Shown here piece after piece: positions 25,849 through 33,250 of a DNA stretch of 38,558 nt. Numbering within the stretch: the first letter of the stretch is position 1; each line of letters begins with the position of its first letter. A program made the translations under genes and the position numbers. Source of the DNA: Bacteroidales bacterium (lineage in GTDB: Bacteria; Bacteroidota; Bacteroidia; Bacteroidales; VadinHA17); contig JALHSP010000149.1 in the NCBI GenBank assembly GCA_022865305.1, positions 1 to 38,558 on the forward strand, in the 5' to 3' direction. The notes under the pieces were generated by a model. That model saw only the letters and a list, made by a program, of their open reading frames with translations. It was not told the origin of the DNA and did not search any database.

Positions 25849-26558
25849 TTTCGCTTGTTTTTTAATATCCCTTCAGATAGATTGAATCTAAACTCTGTTA
25901 CTGGTTTTATTGAATTATATAAAGTCCCAACATCATCAAAGGAGCATATTTGTTCAAGGATTGCCCCTGTCAAAGCTTTTGTTCCTGGATTATATTTCAA
26001 AGCGAGTTTAACAAATAATTTTTGCTCTTCATTCGATAGTTTTTGGATAATATCTTTGATCCTTATAACTGAATTATTTACATTTGAATCAGGAATTATT
26101 TTTATAAATCTGATTGAATCAAGGATTTGTAATAGATAAATATTGTCCTTTGAAATAGTATTCTTTTGTCTTATGAATCGGATATTATATTTACCCCTCT
26201 TCCTTGGCTTTCTGTCAATATTGGTTCCAATCTGAATTGTGTTTGATATTTGAGTTGTTAGACCAAGTTTATTGAAAGCACTTACACCAGTCAGGTATCC
26301 GATTACCTTGTTATCAGCTTCAAGCAGGTCTTTTACAACCTGATACTCTGACGGCTGCAGAGATCCAAACTGTGATACCTCAGGTTTATAAAACTGTCCT
26401 TTTGAAAGACGGATAATTTTACCGGAAGCTACTAACCTGCTAAGTGTTTTCTTCAGAGCTTCTGTTTTGTCCACCGGGACATCAAAATCATTATAGGTGA
26501 AAATATAACCGGATTTAAACCTGTTTATCCTATTAACAACTATATCAGTTATTTTCAT
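25833..26558 (-). CDS. abiEi: AbiEi-type antitoxin / transcriptional regulator
   Basis: This 241-residue partner of AbiEii belongs to the AbiEi/DUF6088 group. It has an N-terminal winged-helix domain (about residues 15-62: VDKTEALKKTLSRLVASGKI followed by IRLSKGQFYKPE) and a C-terminal domain with QPSEYQVVKDLLEADNKVIG and GLTTQISNTIQIGTNIDRKP typical of the family. These antitoxins repress their own operon by binding inverted repeats; a perfect 15-bp inverted repeat stands 29 bases upstream of the start. Antitoxin then toxin order with a 16-base overlap is standard. The gene looks intact. Confidence 0.87.
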   Translation of the reverse strand: MKITDIVVNRINRFKSGYIFTYNDFDVPVDKTEALKKTLSRLVASGKIIRLSKGQFYKPEVSQFGSLQPSEYQVVKDLLEADNKVIGYLTGVSAFNKLGLTTQISNTIQIGTNIDRKPRKRGKYNIRFIRQKNTISKDNIYLLQILDSIRFIKIIPDSNVNNSVIRIKDIIQKLSNEEQKLFVKLALKYNPGTKALTGAILEQICSFDDVGTLYNSIKPVTEFRFNLSEGILKNKRKWRII

Positions 26559-26586
26559 TCTTATTCTTATTTAGTACAAATATATG

Positions 26587-26622
26587 AAATGTCACGTTTT
26601 TACTGGCAAAAACGTGACATTT
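26587..26622. promoter_or_regulatory. Perfect 15-bp inverted repeat, likely AbiEi operator
   Basis: AAATGTCACGTTTTT (26587-26601) and its exact complement (26608-26622) flank the 6-base loop ACTGGC. The element is 29 bases before the AbiEi start, where autoregulation is expected. It could also be a terminator-like hairpin, since T-rich sequence follows it, but no plus-strand gene ends before it. It resembles the palindrome at 27320-27358. Confidence 0.5.
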
Positions 26623-26851
26623 TATTTTTATTGCATTATAATAATCCAATTTCAGTAGGAAAGAAGGAGCCATATATTTCTTATGAAAAAACTACCATTA
26701 TTACATTTTTTAACTCATTATAGGAAGGTACTGAAAACATGGCAAAATTATGGAACCATTATTAAAATCAGACCTTTTTATCCCCATACCTGAGTTCTCC
26801 TGTCCAAAAGTCCGATCATTGATTTTTGATTAAAGGGTTCTATAAATTATG

Positions 26852-26885
26852 CCCCCGGTACCCATCCCCTCAACCAGCCCCGGGG
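26852..26885 (-). other. G-tract cluster (possible G-quadruplex) in the leader of the small island gene
   Basis: The plus strand has C-tracts CCCCC, CCC, CCCC and CCCC separated by 4, 2 and 8 bases, then GGGG. The minus strand therefore has four G-tracts in 33 bases, in otherwise very AT-rich DNA. It ends 42 bases before the ATG at 26928. The rest of the gap 26559-26927 holds only the palindrome at 26587 and one unconvincing 36-codon frame. Confidence 0.4.
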
Positions 26886-26927
26886 TAAAGTTCAAATTAA
26901 ATCTATGTCTAACTAAAACGTAAAATT

Positions 26928-27260
26928 ATGAGTAGAATTAATTATCATTTACCAAAGGGAACAAAACCAGTTAAGGTAATCGGGTTATCAGACCGACCAT
27001 CAGAGGATATTGTTGATGGATCCTTTGAATGTGTTCAGGTTATTGAAAAAGCAGATAAGACTGGAAGCAAGAGAGTATGGGTCCCACTTATCTTGTATGG
27101 TGAAAAGAAAAACTATTCAAGGTTGTTTGAGGGTTCGGTTCTTGTAGGCCTTGATAATTCACCTGTTGTTGATGATAATGGCAGATTGGGTATTGATGAA
27201 AGTATGAAAGTTACCTGGGTTGCAGGGATGAAGGAACCAGCTTTCAAACCCACAAAGTAA
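26928..27260 (+). CDS. Small soluble protein of unknown function in the defence island
   Basis: I do not recognise a family. The 110-residue protein has no signal peptide or membrane helix. It is rich in beta-strand-like segments with Val/Ile alternation: KPVKVIGLSDRPSEDIVDGS, FECVQVIEKADKTGSKRVWV, PLILYGEKKNYSRLFEGSVL, MKVTWVAGMKEP. That pattern suggests a compact beta-barrel such as an OB-like fold, but no motif proves it. It has its own leader with a G-tract cluster and its own terminator, so it is transcribed alone. It lies between two similar palindromes (26587-26622 and 27320-27358), between the AbiE pair and tRNA-Leu. Confidence 0.65.
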   Translation: MSRINYHLPKGTKPVKVIGLSDRPSEDIVDGSFECVQVIEKADKTGSKRVWVPLILYGEKKNYSRLFEGSVLVGLDNSPVVDDNGRLGIDESMKVTWVAGMKEPAFKPTK

Positions 27261-27262
27261 AG

Positions 27263-27288
27263 AAAGGGGATTAATTCCCCTTTTTTTT
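27263..27288 (+). terminator. Rho-independent terminator
   Basis: AAAGGGGA (27263-27270) pairs with TCCCCTTT (27276-27283) over a 5-base loop, running into eight T residues. It begins two bases after the stop of the small island gene. Confidence 0.9.
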
Positions 27289-27319
27289 AAATCATCCTAT
27301 TTACACAACAGTAATTTTG

Positions 27320-27358
27320 AAAAATGTGGTGTTTATCGGGACTAAACACCACATTTTT
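27320..27358. repeat. Perfect 16-bp inverted repeat with 7-base loop
   Basis: AAAAATGTGGTGTTTA (27320-27335) and its exact complement (27343-27358) enclose TCGGGAC. A separate good terminator already follows the upstream gene, so this hairpin needs another reason. Its stem shares ATGTnnnGTTT with the palindrome at 26587-26622, with matching changes on both arms. The following stretch 27359-27590 holds nothing I can identify. Confidence 0.6.
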
Positions 27359-27594
27359 GCTTGTTTGGGTTAACAGCTAAGGCATCAAATAATCCAAGGA
27401 TAAACTAATGATTAAAATGCGATATTATGTAAACAGCTGTAATTAAAACAATTAGTAATATTTACTATTTTTTTTCAAGGAAGGATGCGCTCGTGCACGG
27501 GAGTGTTATTTGTGGCTTAAATTGGCATATTTTACAAAACCAAAAGTTGACTATTTTATAATAGATTTGAAATCAATTTGTGAAAACGTAGGAG

Positions 27595-27614
27595 ATTTGT
27601 ATCCTATTTGTATC
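27595..27614 (+). repeat. Short direct repeat downstream of tRNA-Leu, possible recombinase site
   Basis: ATTTGTATC occurs at 27595-27603 and 27606-27614 (11-base period), just beyond the terminator of tRNA-Leu on its downstream side. The same arrangement, with AGGGGAC repeated at a 12-base period, is found downstream of tRNA-Phe at 35355-35373. An attachment-site role is inferred. Confidence 0.35.
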
Positions 27615-27626
27615 TCATAAAATAAA

Positions 27627-27658
27627 AAGCCTCTTAATATCAATTAATTAAGAGACTT
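27627..27658 (-). terminator. Terminator of tRNA-Leu
   Basis: On the minus strand AAGTCTCTTAAT and ATTAAGAGGCTT form a 12-bp stem (one G-T pair) followed by TTTTATTTT. It begins seven bases after the tRNA 3' end. Confidence 0.8.
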
Positions 27659-27664
27659 TAAAAG

Positions 27665-27749
27665 TACCCGGAGCGGGACTTGAACCCGCACAGCCGGTTA
27701 TGGCCACAGGATTTTAAGTCCTGCGTGTCTACCATTCCACCATCCGGGC
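27665..27749 (-). tRNA. tRNA-Leu(UAA)
   Basis: This is an 85-base class II tRNA read on the minus strand. The acceptor stem GCCCGGA/TCCGGGT (terminal G-U pair) is at 27743-27749 with 27666-27672, discriminator A at 27665. The D-arm contains TGGTAGACACG, the anticodon loop CTTAAAA gives UAA, a long variable arm GGCCATAACCGGCT follows, and the T-arm reads GCGGGTTCAAGTCCCGC. CCA is not encoded. It marks the right edge of the McrBC/AbiE island. Confidence 0.95.
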
Positions 27750-27839
27750 AGAATCTTAACGGGTCAAATTTATAACAAATTATCCTTAATAAAAACAGGA
27801 GACTAACAGTAATTAATCTGAACCTTTTATGTGAAAAGG

Positions 27840-27858
27840 ACCCGCACAGCCGGTTATG
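27840..27858 (-). repeat. 19-base duplicate of an internal tRNA-Leu segment
   Basis: ACCCGCACAGCCGGTTATG is identical to 27684-27702 inside tRNA-Leu and in the same orientation. It covers the variable arm and 5' half of the T-stem, 91 bases beyond the tRNA 5' end. It is too partial to be a tRNA and looks like a relic of a second tRNA copy or of recombination. Confidence 0.6.
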
Positions 27859-28017
27859 ACCATGACATGTTCAAGTTATGTAAATATTGACATTCCTTTA
27901 AATATCATGTAAATTTACATTGAAAACTATGATTAAGGAATGGATAATTTGAACGAACGGAATTGCTATTTTCTTAATCATAAAGTTTTGGCCGGGTATA
28001 AATCAAATATTACTGGT

Positions 28018-29241
28018 ATGAATCTTAGTTTGAAATATTTTGTCTCAGGATTATTTTTTACCACCCTGGTAAGTTTCAATTCCAATGCTCAACTAAATCA
28101 AACAAACAATGATCAATTGAACCTGATAGATCTCGGTAGAAGAATTGAAAACTATATCAGTTTTTATACTTCTAAGTTTAGTTATGAAGCCATTAAAGCC
28201 ACTACCGGGCAAAAAATTAGTGTAAAAGCTACAGCACTGATAATTAACGGTGACACTTTAGATCCTGAAGAAATAAGTACCAGAGGCCATACAACACTTG
28301 CTTATAGAAGAAAAAGTTTCAGTTTCAAGCTTAATTCAGATGCATCATTCCATCATGGAGAAAGAACAGAGGCATTTAAAAAATTTCTTATATTAAGTCT
28401 TTCCATGGATAGAAACTACTGCAACAACCGTCTGGCTTTCGAAATGATGGAGACTTGTCAGCTTTTTGACCTCTTTTATTCTTTTTGTGAGCTAAGAATA
28501 AATGGCAATAGCGAAGGAATCTGCATGGTCATTGAACGACCTGAAGATTGGGCAATAAAAAAGAAAGATTCTCCTGTGATTATACGTCGGGGATATGATG
28601 GCAGTATTAATAAAATAATGACAGGCAAAAAAACTGAAAGGGACGAAATTAGAAAATATAGCAACTATTTTAGAGAGATTTACAGATCTTTAAATATATA
28701 TGAAGGTGAAGAACTTTATAAGAGGCTCTCCGGTTGGCTGGATATGGATGTTTATATGAAATGGATAGCTTTCAATTTTTTCGTTCGTAATGGTGACTAT
28801 ACTGATGAAATCTATTTCTATGTTGATCCGGGTATTAATAAATTTAGTATCATTCCCTGGGATTATGATGATTTATTTTTTTTAGCCCCGCATGAAGGAA
28901 ATATTGAGAGTAAAAAAAATATTGGAGATAAATTTATTTTTTCAACTGAAGATCTGCTGGATAAAAAAATAGCTACCGACCCATATCTATATAAGATATA
29001 CCTTGTTCAGTTAAGGGAAGTATTGAATCATATGTCAAAGGCTGTTTTAAAAGAAATTTTTGAAAACACATATGCTGATTTGTACCCCTATTATTCAAAC
29101 AACGAAATTATCAGCAATTCGAAATATGACGCTTACAAGGATACAAATCTGGAACAACTTAAAAGCCATATGTTATCTTTATATGAGCACCTGAGTATTT
29201 CAAGAGAAATCTATTTAAATTATCCGGTTAGCAAAAACTGA
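28018..29241 (+). CDS. CotH kinase family protein, exported
   Basis: This 407-residue protein has a signal peptide starting at ATG 28018 (MNLSLKYFVSGLFFTTLVSF, cleavage near SNAQ); the frame extends to a TTG-like start at 27940, but that would place 26 polar residues before the signal. CotH motifs are in order: ISTRGHTTLAYRRKSFSFKL, the long RxxxxNRLAFEMM segment, the nucleotide-binding-like INGNSEGICMVIERPEDWA, RNGDYTDEIYFYVD and IIPWDYDDLFF (the DYD metal site). CotH proteins are atypical protein kinases; Bacteroidota members are secreted and often calcium-rich-surface related, with unknown targets. It stands alone beside tRNA-Leu. Confidence 0.85.
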   Translation: MNLSLKYFVSGLFFTTLVSFNSNAQLNQTNNDQLNLIDLGRRIENYISFYTSKFSYEAIKATTGQKISVKATALIINGDTLDPEEISTRGHTTLAYRRKSFSFKLNSDASFHHGERTEAFKKFLILSLSMDRNYCNNRLAFEMMETCQLFDLFYSFCELRINGNSEGICMVIERPEDWAIKKKDSPVIIRRGYDGSINKIMTGKKTERDEIRKYSNYFREIYRSLNIYEGEELYKRLSGWLDMDVYMKWIAFNFFVRNGDYTDEIYFYVDPGINKFSIIPWDYDDLFFLAPHEGNIESKKNIGDKFIFSTEDLLDKKIATDPYLYKIYLVQLREVLNHMSKAVLKEIFENTYADLYPYYSNNEIISNSKYDAYKDTNLEQLKSHMLSLYEHLSISREIYLNYPVSKN

Positions 29242-29263
29242 TAGTACTCAGACAAACACAAAG

Positions 29264-29292
29264 CCCGCCCGACTGAATGTTGTTCGGGCGGG
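29264..29292 (+). terminator. GC-rich hairpin after the CotH gene
   Basis: CCCGCCCGA (29264-29272) pairs with TCGGGCGGG (29284-29292). There is no T-run; A-rich sequence follows. It lies 22 bases past the CotH stop and may end transcription or be part of the repeat that follows. Confidence 0.5.
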
Positions 29293-29365
29293 AACGCAAA
29301 GACAATTAACATGTTGTAAGCTCTTTACGGACTTTGCTATAACTTTGTGATCTTTGCAGTTAAAT
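29293..29365. repeat. GCAAAG/CTTTGC-type intergenic repeat
   Basis: The stretch contains AACGCAAAGA, then CTCTTTACGGACTTTGCTAT and AACTTTGTGATCTTTGCAGT. This style of degenerate CTTTGCG-rich intergenic repeat is widespread in Bacteroidota genomes, from memory. It contains no gene. Confidence 0.4.
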
Positions 29366-29379
29366 AGTTTATTTTCTTC

Positions 29380-32184
29380 TTATAATTTAACCAGTATCGG
29401 TTTTCCCAATCCAACCTTTTCCAGATCCTTCAACTGGGTTTTGGCATCGCCTACGACCACATAATACATCTTTGAGGGGTCAATATACTTCTTAACAATT
29501 TCAAGCTGCTTCTCCGGTGTAAGCCCCTGGACATAAGCCTCTTCCTGCTTAATGTAATCAACCGGGAGATTGTATGAAGTCATGGTATTAAGCATCCCAA
29601 GCAGGCTGCCAATTGTCTCAAACCTGAGGGCATTGCCTTTTATGAGTGCATCCTTCGTAAAATTGATATACCCCTGCGGCATATTTTCACGATACTTTTC
29701 CATCTCGGTTTTAAAGATGGTGACAGATTCAAGTGTGGAGTTCGTCCGTACCATTGAAGATGCAGAAAATGTTCCGTACTTCTTTGAACCTGAAATACTT
29801 GACCGTGCACCGTATGTGAATCCTTTCTCCTCCCTGAGAATCAGGTTGAATAACCCGTTAAAGGATCCTCCAAGCTTGTAATTGGCGACATAAGCCGGAT
29901 AATAGTCCGGGTCGGTTCTTGGCAATGAAGGTGCTCCGATGGCAATAACTGATTGTTTGGCCCCGGGAACGTCTACAAAATAGATTGCAGATTTTTCAGG
30001 TGGCACGGGAACAACTATTTCAGTCAATAATACATCTTTGGATTGCCATTTCTGACTTAATCCGGCAAAAGCGGTTTCAACTTTCTGCTGATTGACGTTG
30101 CCGGTGACAAGGAGTTTTGCTACCGAGGGTGAGAAATACTTATCGTAGAATTTCTTCAGATCGTCGATTGTCATAGATGAGACAGAAGCTTCTGTGCCTG
30201 ATGATTCAATCGATAGAATATTGTTTTCCCCGTAAAGCAGTTTGTTTAAAGTAGTCGATGCAAGGTAACTGGGATTGGCCTTATTGCGTTTCAGATTGTT
30301 TATAATCCGGCTTTTTGCAAGTCCGAATTGTTCTTCATCCCATCTTGGTTCAAGAAGCATCTCCTCGACCAGAGCGATGGTTTTTTCAAAATTCTTTGTC
30401 AGTGTGCTTACATTTATTGAAATATTTTCATCACCTGAATTGACGCTTATTGAAGCACCAAGCAGTCCAATTGCATCTTCCAGTTCTTCAGGAGTCTTAT
30501 TCCTGGTACCTTCATTCATCATTGAAGCGACAAGGTTTGAGAGGCCGGCTTTTGAAATATCTTCTGCAATATGACCACCATCGAGAATAATCGAATACTG
30601 AACAAGAGGGAGCTCGTTATGCTCAATCCCCCATACTTTCATGCTATTCCCCAGTGATGATGTCCAGACCTGTGGCAACGTAACAGTCGGATCAGGACCC
30701 AGGGGCGGTTTTACTGACCGGTCGATTTTTGTCGGTGTCTTTACTACAGTTTCTTCGGCAACTTCAATACCTTTTACCTCAGCGGCTTTTGTTATATCCT
30801 CTTCAACAATGCCGGCATTTACAGAGCCTTCTGCAATAAGATTGACTTCACCTTTTGGAACAAAGCAGGTTTCAACAAAATTCTTCCCTTTAATATATTT
30901 TTCATAGACATCTTTTATGTCCTGCATAGTAACTGCCTGAATGGCTGCGAGATTTTTCTTATAGTAATCAGGATCACCAGTATTCATAGTATATTCAGCT
31001 GCCTGGAAAGCTTTACCCTGGACGCTTGCGAAAGAATTATAAAATCGGGTCTCATACTGGGCTTTTATCCTTGTAAGATCGTCCTCCTTAAAACCGTCTT
31101 TTTCAAATTTTTCAAATCCTTCAAAGATTGCCTTTTCAACTTCAGTAAGGTTTACTCCAGGATTGGCAGCAACTGATAATGTAAAGCTTCCGGCAAGCTC
31201 GCTGGCGCCATTTCTTGCATTTACACGGGAAGTGAGCTTTTTATCCTTGACAAGGATAACATAGAGAGGTGCTTTTTTTGTGCTGGCCAGTAATTCGCCG
31301 AGAAAATTGAGGGCATAGGAATCTTTAGAGTAACGTTCTGCTGAGGGATATACCATTGTCAGCTGTGGTGCTTTTGCAAAATTATCTTCATGGTAGAGCT
31401 TGATGGATGATGCTAGTGCAACCGGCATTGGACCTCTTTTTTCAACAGGTTCGCCGGCGGGTATCTCGCCGAAATATTTTTCGATCCAGGCTTTTACCTC
31501 TTCCTTATTAATATCACCGGATACGGTCAGAGTGGCATTGTTGGGGGTGTAAAATATTTTATGAAACGCTCTAACATCCTCGACCGTAGCATTTGTAAGG
31601 TCCTCCATCAGCCCGATTACGGTCCAACTGTATGGATGTCCTGCAGGATACAGATTCTTAGCAATAAGCTCAGAATTGAAACCGTAAGCTGCATTGTCAA
31701 CGCTTTGGCGTTTTTCATTCTGAACAACATTCTGCTGATTGATAAGAGGACTTTTTGTGACAGTGTTTGTCAGGTAACCCATCCTGTCAGATTCGAGCCA
31801 CAAAGCCATTTCGAGAGCATTTTTGGGAATTACCTCAAAATAGTTGGTCCTGTCCTGACTTGTACTGCCGTTCCACGTTCCTCCTGCCCCCGTAATTTCC
31901 CTTGCTAATTGGTCCTCCCTGACATTTTCAGATCTCTGGAACATCATATGTTCAAAGAGATGCGCAAAGCCGGTTTTCCCCAGAGCTTCACGGCTTGAGC
32001 CAACATGGTAATAAACAGCTAGCGCTGCGATAGGGTCCGATTTATCCTCATTAAGAACTACAGTCAGGCCATTAGGAAGTGTATATTTCTCAAACGGGAT
32101 AGTCAGGTCTGTCACTTTGTTCTCCTTGCAGGAAAAAAAAGCTGCCGTTACAAGAAATAACAGGATTGAAAATGATTTTTTCAT
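29380..32184 (-). CDS. Two-domain M16 zinc metallopeptidase (pitrilysin-type) lipoprotein
   Basis: This 934-residue periplasmic or outer-membrane lipoprotein has a lipobox (TAAFFSC, Cys19). It carries two M16 units. The first has the inverted zinc motif HLFEH (His75, Glu78, His79) with the downstream Glu in VVQNEKRQSVDN and an R/Y pair in its second half. The second unit (from about residue 510, WTSSLGNSMKVWGIEHNELP) lacks HxxEH and has GLSNLVASMMNEGTRNKT in its place, so it is the inactive half of a clamshell, as in most long M16 enzymes. A substrate among short peptides is likely. It stands alone, divergent from tRNA-Gly. Confidence 0.93.
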   Translation of the reverse strand: MKKSFSILLFLVTAAFFSCKENKVTDLTIPFEKYTLPNGLTVVLNEDKSDPIAALAVYYHVGSSREALGKTGFAHLFEHMMFQRSENVREDQLAREITGAGGTWNGSTSQDRTNYFEVIPKNALEMALWLESDRMGYLTNTVTKSPLINQQNVVQNEKRQSVDNAAYGFNSELIAKNLYPAGHPYSWTVIGLMEDLTNATVEDVRAFHKIFYTPNNATLTVSGDINKEEVKAWIEKYFGEIPAGEPVEKRGPMPVALASSIKLYHEDNFAKAPQLTMVYPSAERYSKDSYALNFLGELLASTKKAPLYVILVKDKKLTSRVNARNGASELAGSFTLSVAANPGVNLTEVEKAIFEGFEKFEKDGFKEDDLTRIKAQYETRFYNSFASVQGKAFQAAEYTMNTGDPDYYKKNLAAIQAVTMQDIKDVYEKYIKGKNFVETCFVPKGEVNLIAEGSVNAGIVEEDITKAAEVKGIEVAEETVVKTPTKIDRSVKPPLGPDPTVTLPQVWTSSLGNSMKVWGIEHNELPLVQYSIILDGGHIAEDISKAGLSNLVASMMNEGTRNKTPEELEDAIGLLGASISVNSGDENISINVSTLTKNFEKTIALVEEMLLEPRWDEEQFGLAKSRIINNLKRNKANPSYLASTTLNKLLYGENNILSIESSGTEASVSSMTIDDLKKFYDKYFSPSVAKLLVTGNVNQQKVETAFAGLSQKWQSKDVLLTEIVVPVPPEKSAIYFVDVPGAKQSVIAIGAPSLPRTDPDYYPAYVANYKLGGSFNGLFNLILREEKGFTYGARSSISGSKKYGTFSASSMVRTNSTLESVTIFKTEMEKYRENMPQGYINFTKDALIKGNALRFETIGSLLGMLNTMTSYNLPVDYIKQEEAYVQGLTPEKQLEIVKKYIDPSKMYYVVVGDAKTQLKDLEKVGLGKPILVKL

Positions 32185-32303
32185 AACAATTAGATTAAAG
32201 TTTAAGGTATTATCAGTTTTAATGAGCCGAAATTAAGAATAAATACTTTTAGGAAGCTGTTTTTTGCGGATAAAAAAAAATTCTTATTTTTGCCCCTGAA
32301 TCT

Positions 32304-32376
32304 GCGGGAGTAGCTCAGTTGGTAGAGCATAACCTTGCCAAGGTTAGGGTCGCGGGTTCGAGTCCCGTCTCCCGCT
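32304..32376 (+). tRNA. tRNA-Gly(GCC)
   Basis: This is a 73-base tRNA. The acceptor stem GCGGGAG/CTCCCGC and D-arm AGCTCAGTTGGTAGAGC are complete, the anticodon loop CTTGCCA gives GCC, and the T-arm reads GCGGGTTCGAGTCCCGT. Discriminator T at 32376; CCA is not encoded. A terminator follows. Confidence 0.96.
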
Positions 32377-32387
32377 CAAACAAAAAA

Positions 32388-32421
32388 GCCCCGACTGAAG
32401 TGTCAGGGCATTTTATTTTTT
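32388..32421 (+). terminator. Terminator after tRNA-Gly
   Basis: GCCCCGACT (32388-32396) pairs with TGTCAGGGC (32401-32409) with one internal and one terminal mismatch, followed by ATTTTATTTTTT. It may also end the minus-strand gene that stops at 32429. Confidence 0.75.
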
Positions 32422-32428
32422 CGTAATT

Positions 32429-33046
32429 TTATCTTCCTATCGGCCCCCACTCAACCAGTACATCATTTTCAATATAGAGCCAGGTATTTTTATAAATCCA
32501 TTCTTCCTTGATGTTATTACTGGCTATAATCCTGTTGATCTTCTGTGCCTTTCCCCAGCTGTCCCTGACCATCTTAGCTGTCATTCCTTTCCAAATCTTA
32601 CCGGAAATGAGCTTTGCAGCCATATTTGACCCGTATTTGTTTTCGAGGTAAGTAAACCTGCTGACTTGTTGTTGCGGCACAGCCTGTTCCTCCTGAATTG
32701 TCTCACTGGGTTGAGCAACAGGTTTGGCAACGACAGTTACCTTATTTATAACTGCATGACGTTTAAAGATATAACCTTCATTCTCTTCGAAAATAACATT
32801 AAGGTATGTGCTGTCTGAATCGATAACATCAACTTCAGATCCCGAGGGTATTATGAGAATTACTGTGGTAAGATCATCTTTCGCTCCAAAAAGACGGCTT
32901 GCAGATTTCAATGTGGCTGTCAGACCTGCATTCTGAACAGCAGGCTGATTTTTTTCCAGATCCTGAAGAACATCTGTTCTGTTAACCTGTGCATTAATGG
33001 CACTGGCAGAAAGCATGATCAGGGAAAATATAATAAGTTTTTTCAT
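32429..33046 (-). CDS. Exported SH3-like domain protein
   Basis: This 205-residue protein starts at ATG 33046 with signal MKKLIIFSLIMLSASAINAQ; the frame continues to 33070, but the extra eight residues only precede the signal. A bacterial SH3-like domain lies at about residues 55-100 (IIPSGSEVDVIDSDSTYLNV, EGYIFKRHAVI), typical of cell-wall or peptide-binding proteins. After a Gln-rich linker (ETIQEEQAVPQQQ) comes a C-terminal domain with LISGKIWKGMTAKMVRDSWG, NIKEEWIYKNTWLYIENDVL, a common partner of SH3 domains in Bacteroidota. The role is probably envelope-related; no enzyme motif is seen. Confidence 0.82.
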   Translation of the reverse strand: MKKLIIFSLIMLSASAINAQVNRTDVLQDLEKNQPAVQNAGLTATLKSASRLFGAKDDLTTVILIIPSGSEVDVIDSDSTYLNVIFEENEGYIFKRHAVINKVTVVAKPVAQPSETIQEEQAVPQQQVSRFTYLENKYGSNMAAKLISGKIWKGMTAKMVRDSWGKAQKINRIIASNNIKEEWIYKNTWLYIENDVLVEWGPIGR

Positions 33047-33107
33047 AAACAGAATTTTTTTAAAAGTCACAAAAACTGTACCATAATATCAGCTTTAAAA
33101 GAATCAG

Positions 33108-33232
33108 CCTCTGTGTCTCTCTGTATCTTCTCTGTGTTTCTCTGTGTAATAAAAAACGATTTTGAAGAACTTACGCAACTTGTCCCGATCCATCGGGAGA
33201 GTTCCACAGAGGTAATACAGGGTAACACAGAG
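33108..33232. repeat. CTCTGTGT / ACACAGAG intergenic inverted repeat element
   Basis: CTCTGTGT occurs at 33109-33116, 33130-33137 and 33140-33147; the reverse forms CACAGAGG and ACACAGAG are at 33205-33212 and 33225-33232. Between them CCCGAT-CC-ATCGGG forms a small perfect hairpin (33184-33197). The ends can fold back, giving a REP-like element in the gap between two minus-strand genes. Confidence 0.55.
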
Positions 33233-33250
33233 TTTTCATGGAGAAAATAT

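Noticed and set aside
26683-26793. 36-codon frame starting with ATG after AAGGAG
   Set aside because: The ribosome-site spacing is long, the product shows no motif, and the frame is short enough for chance in AT-rich DNA.
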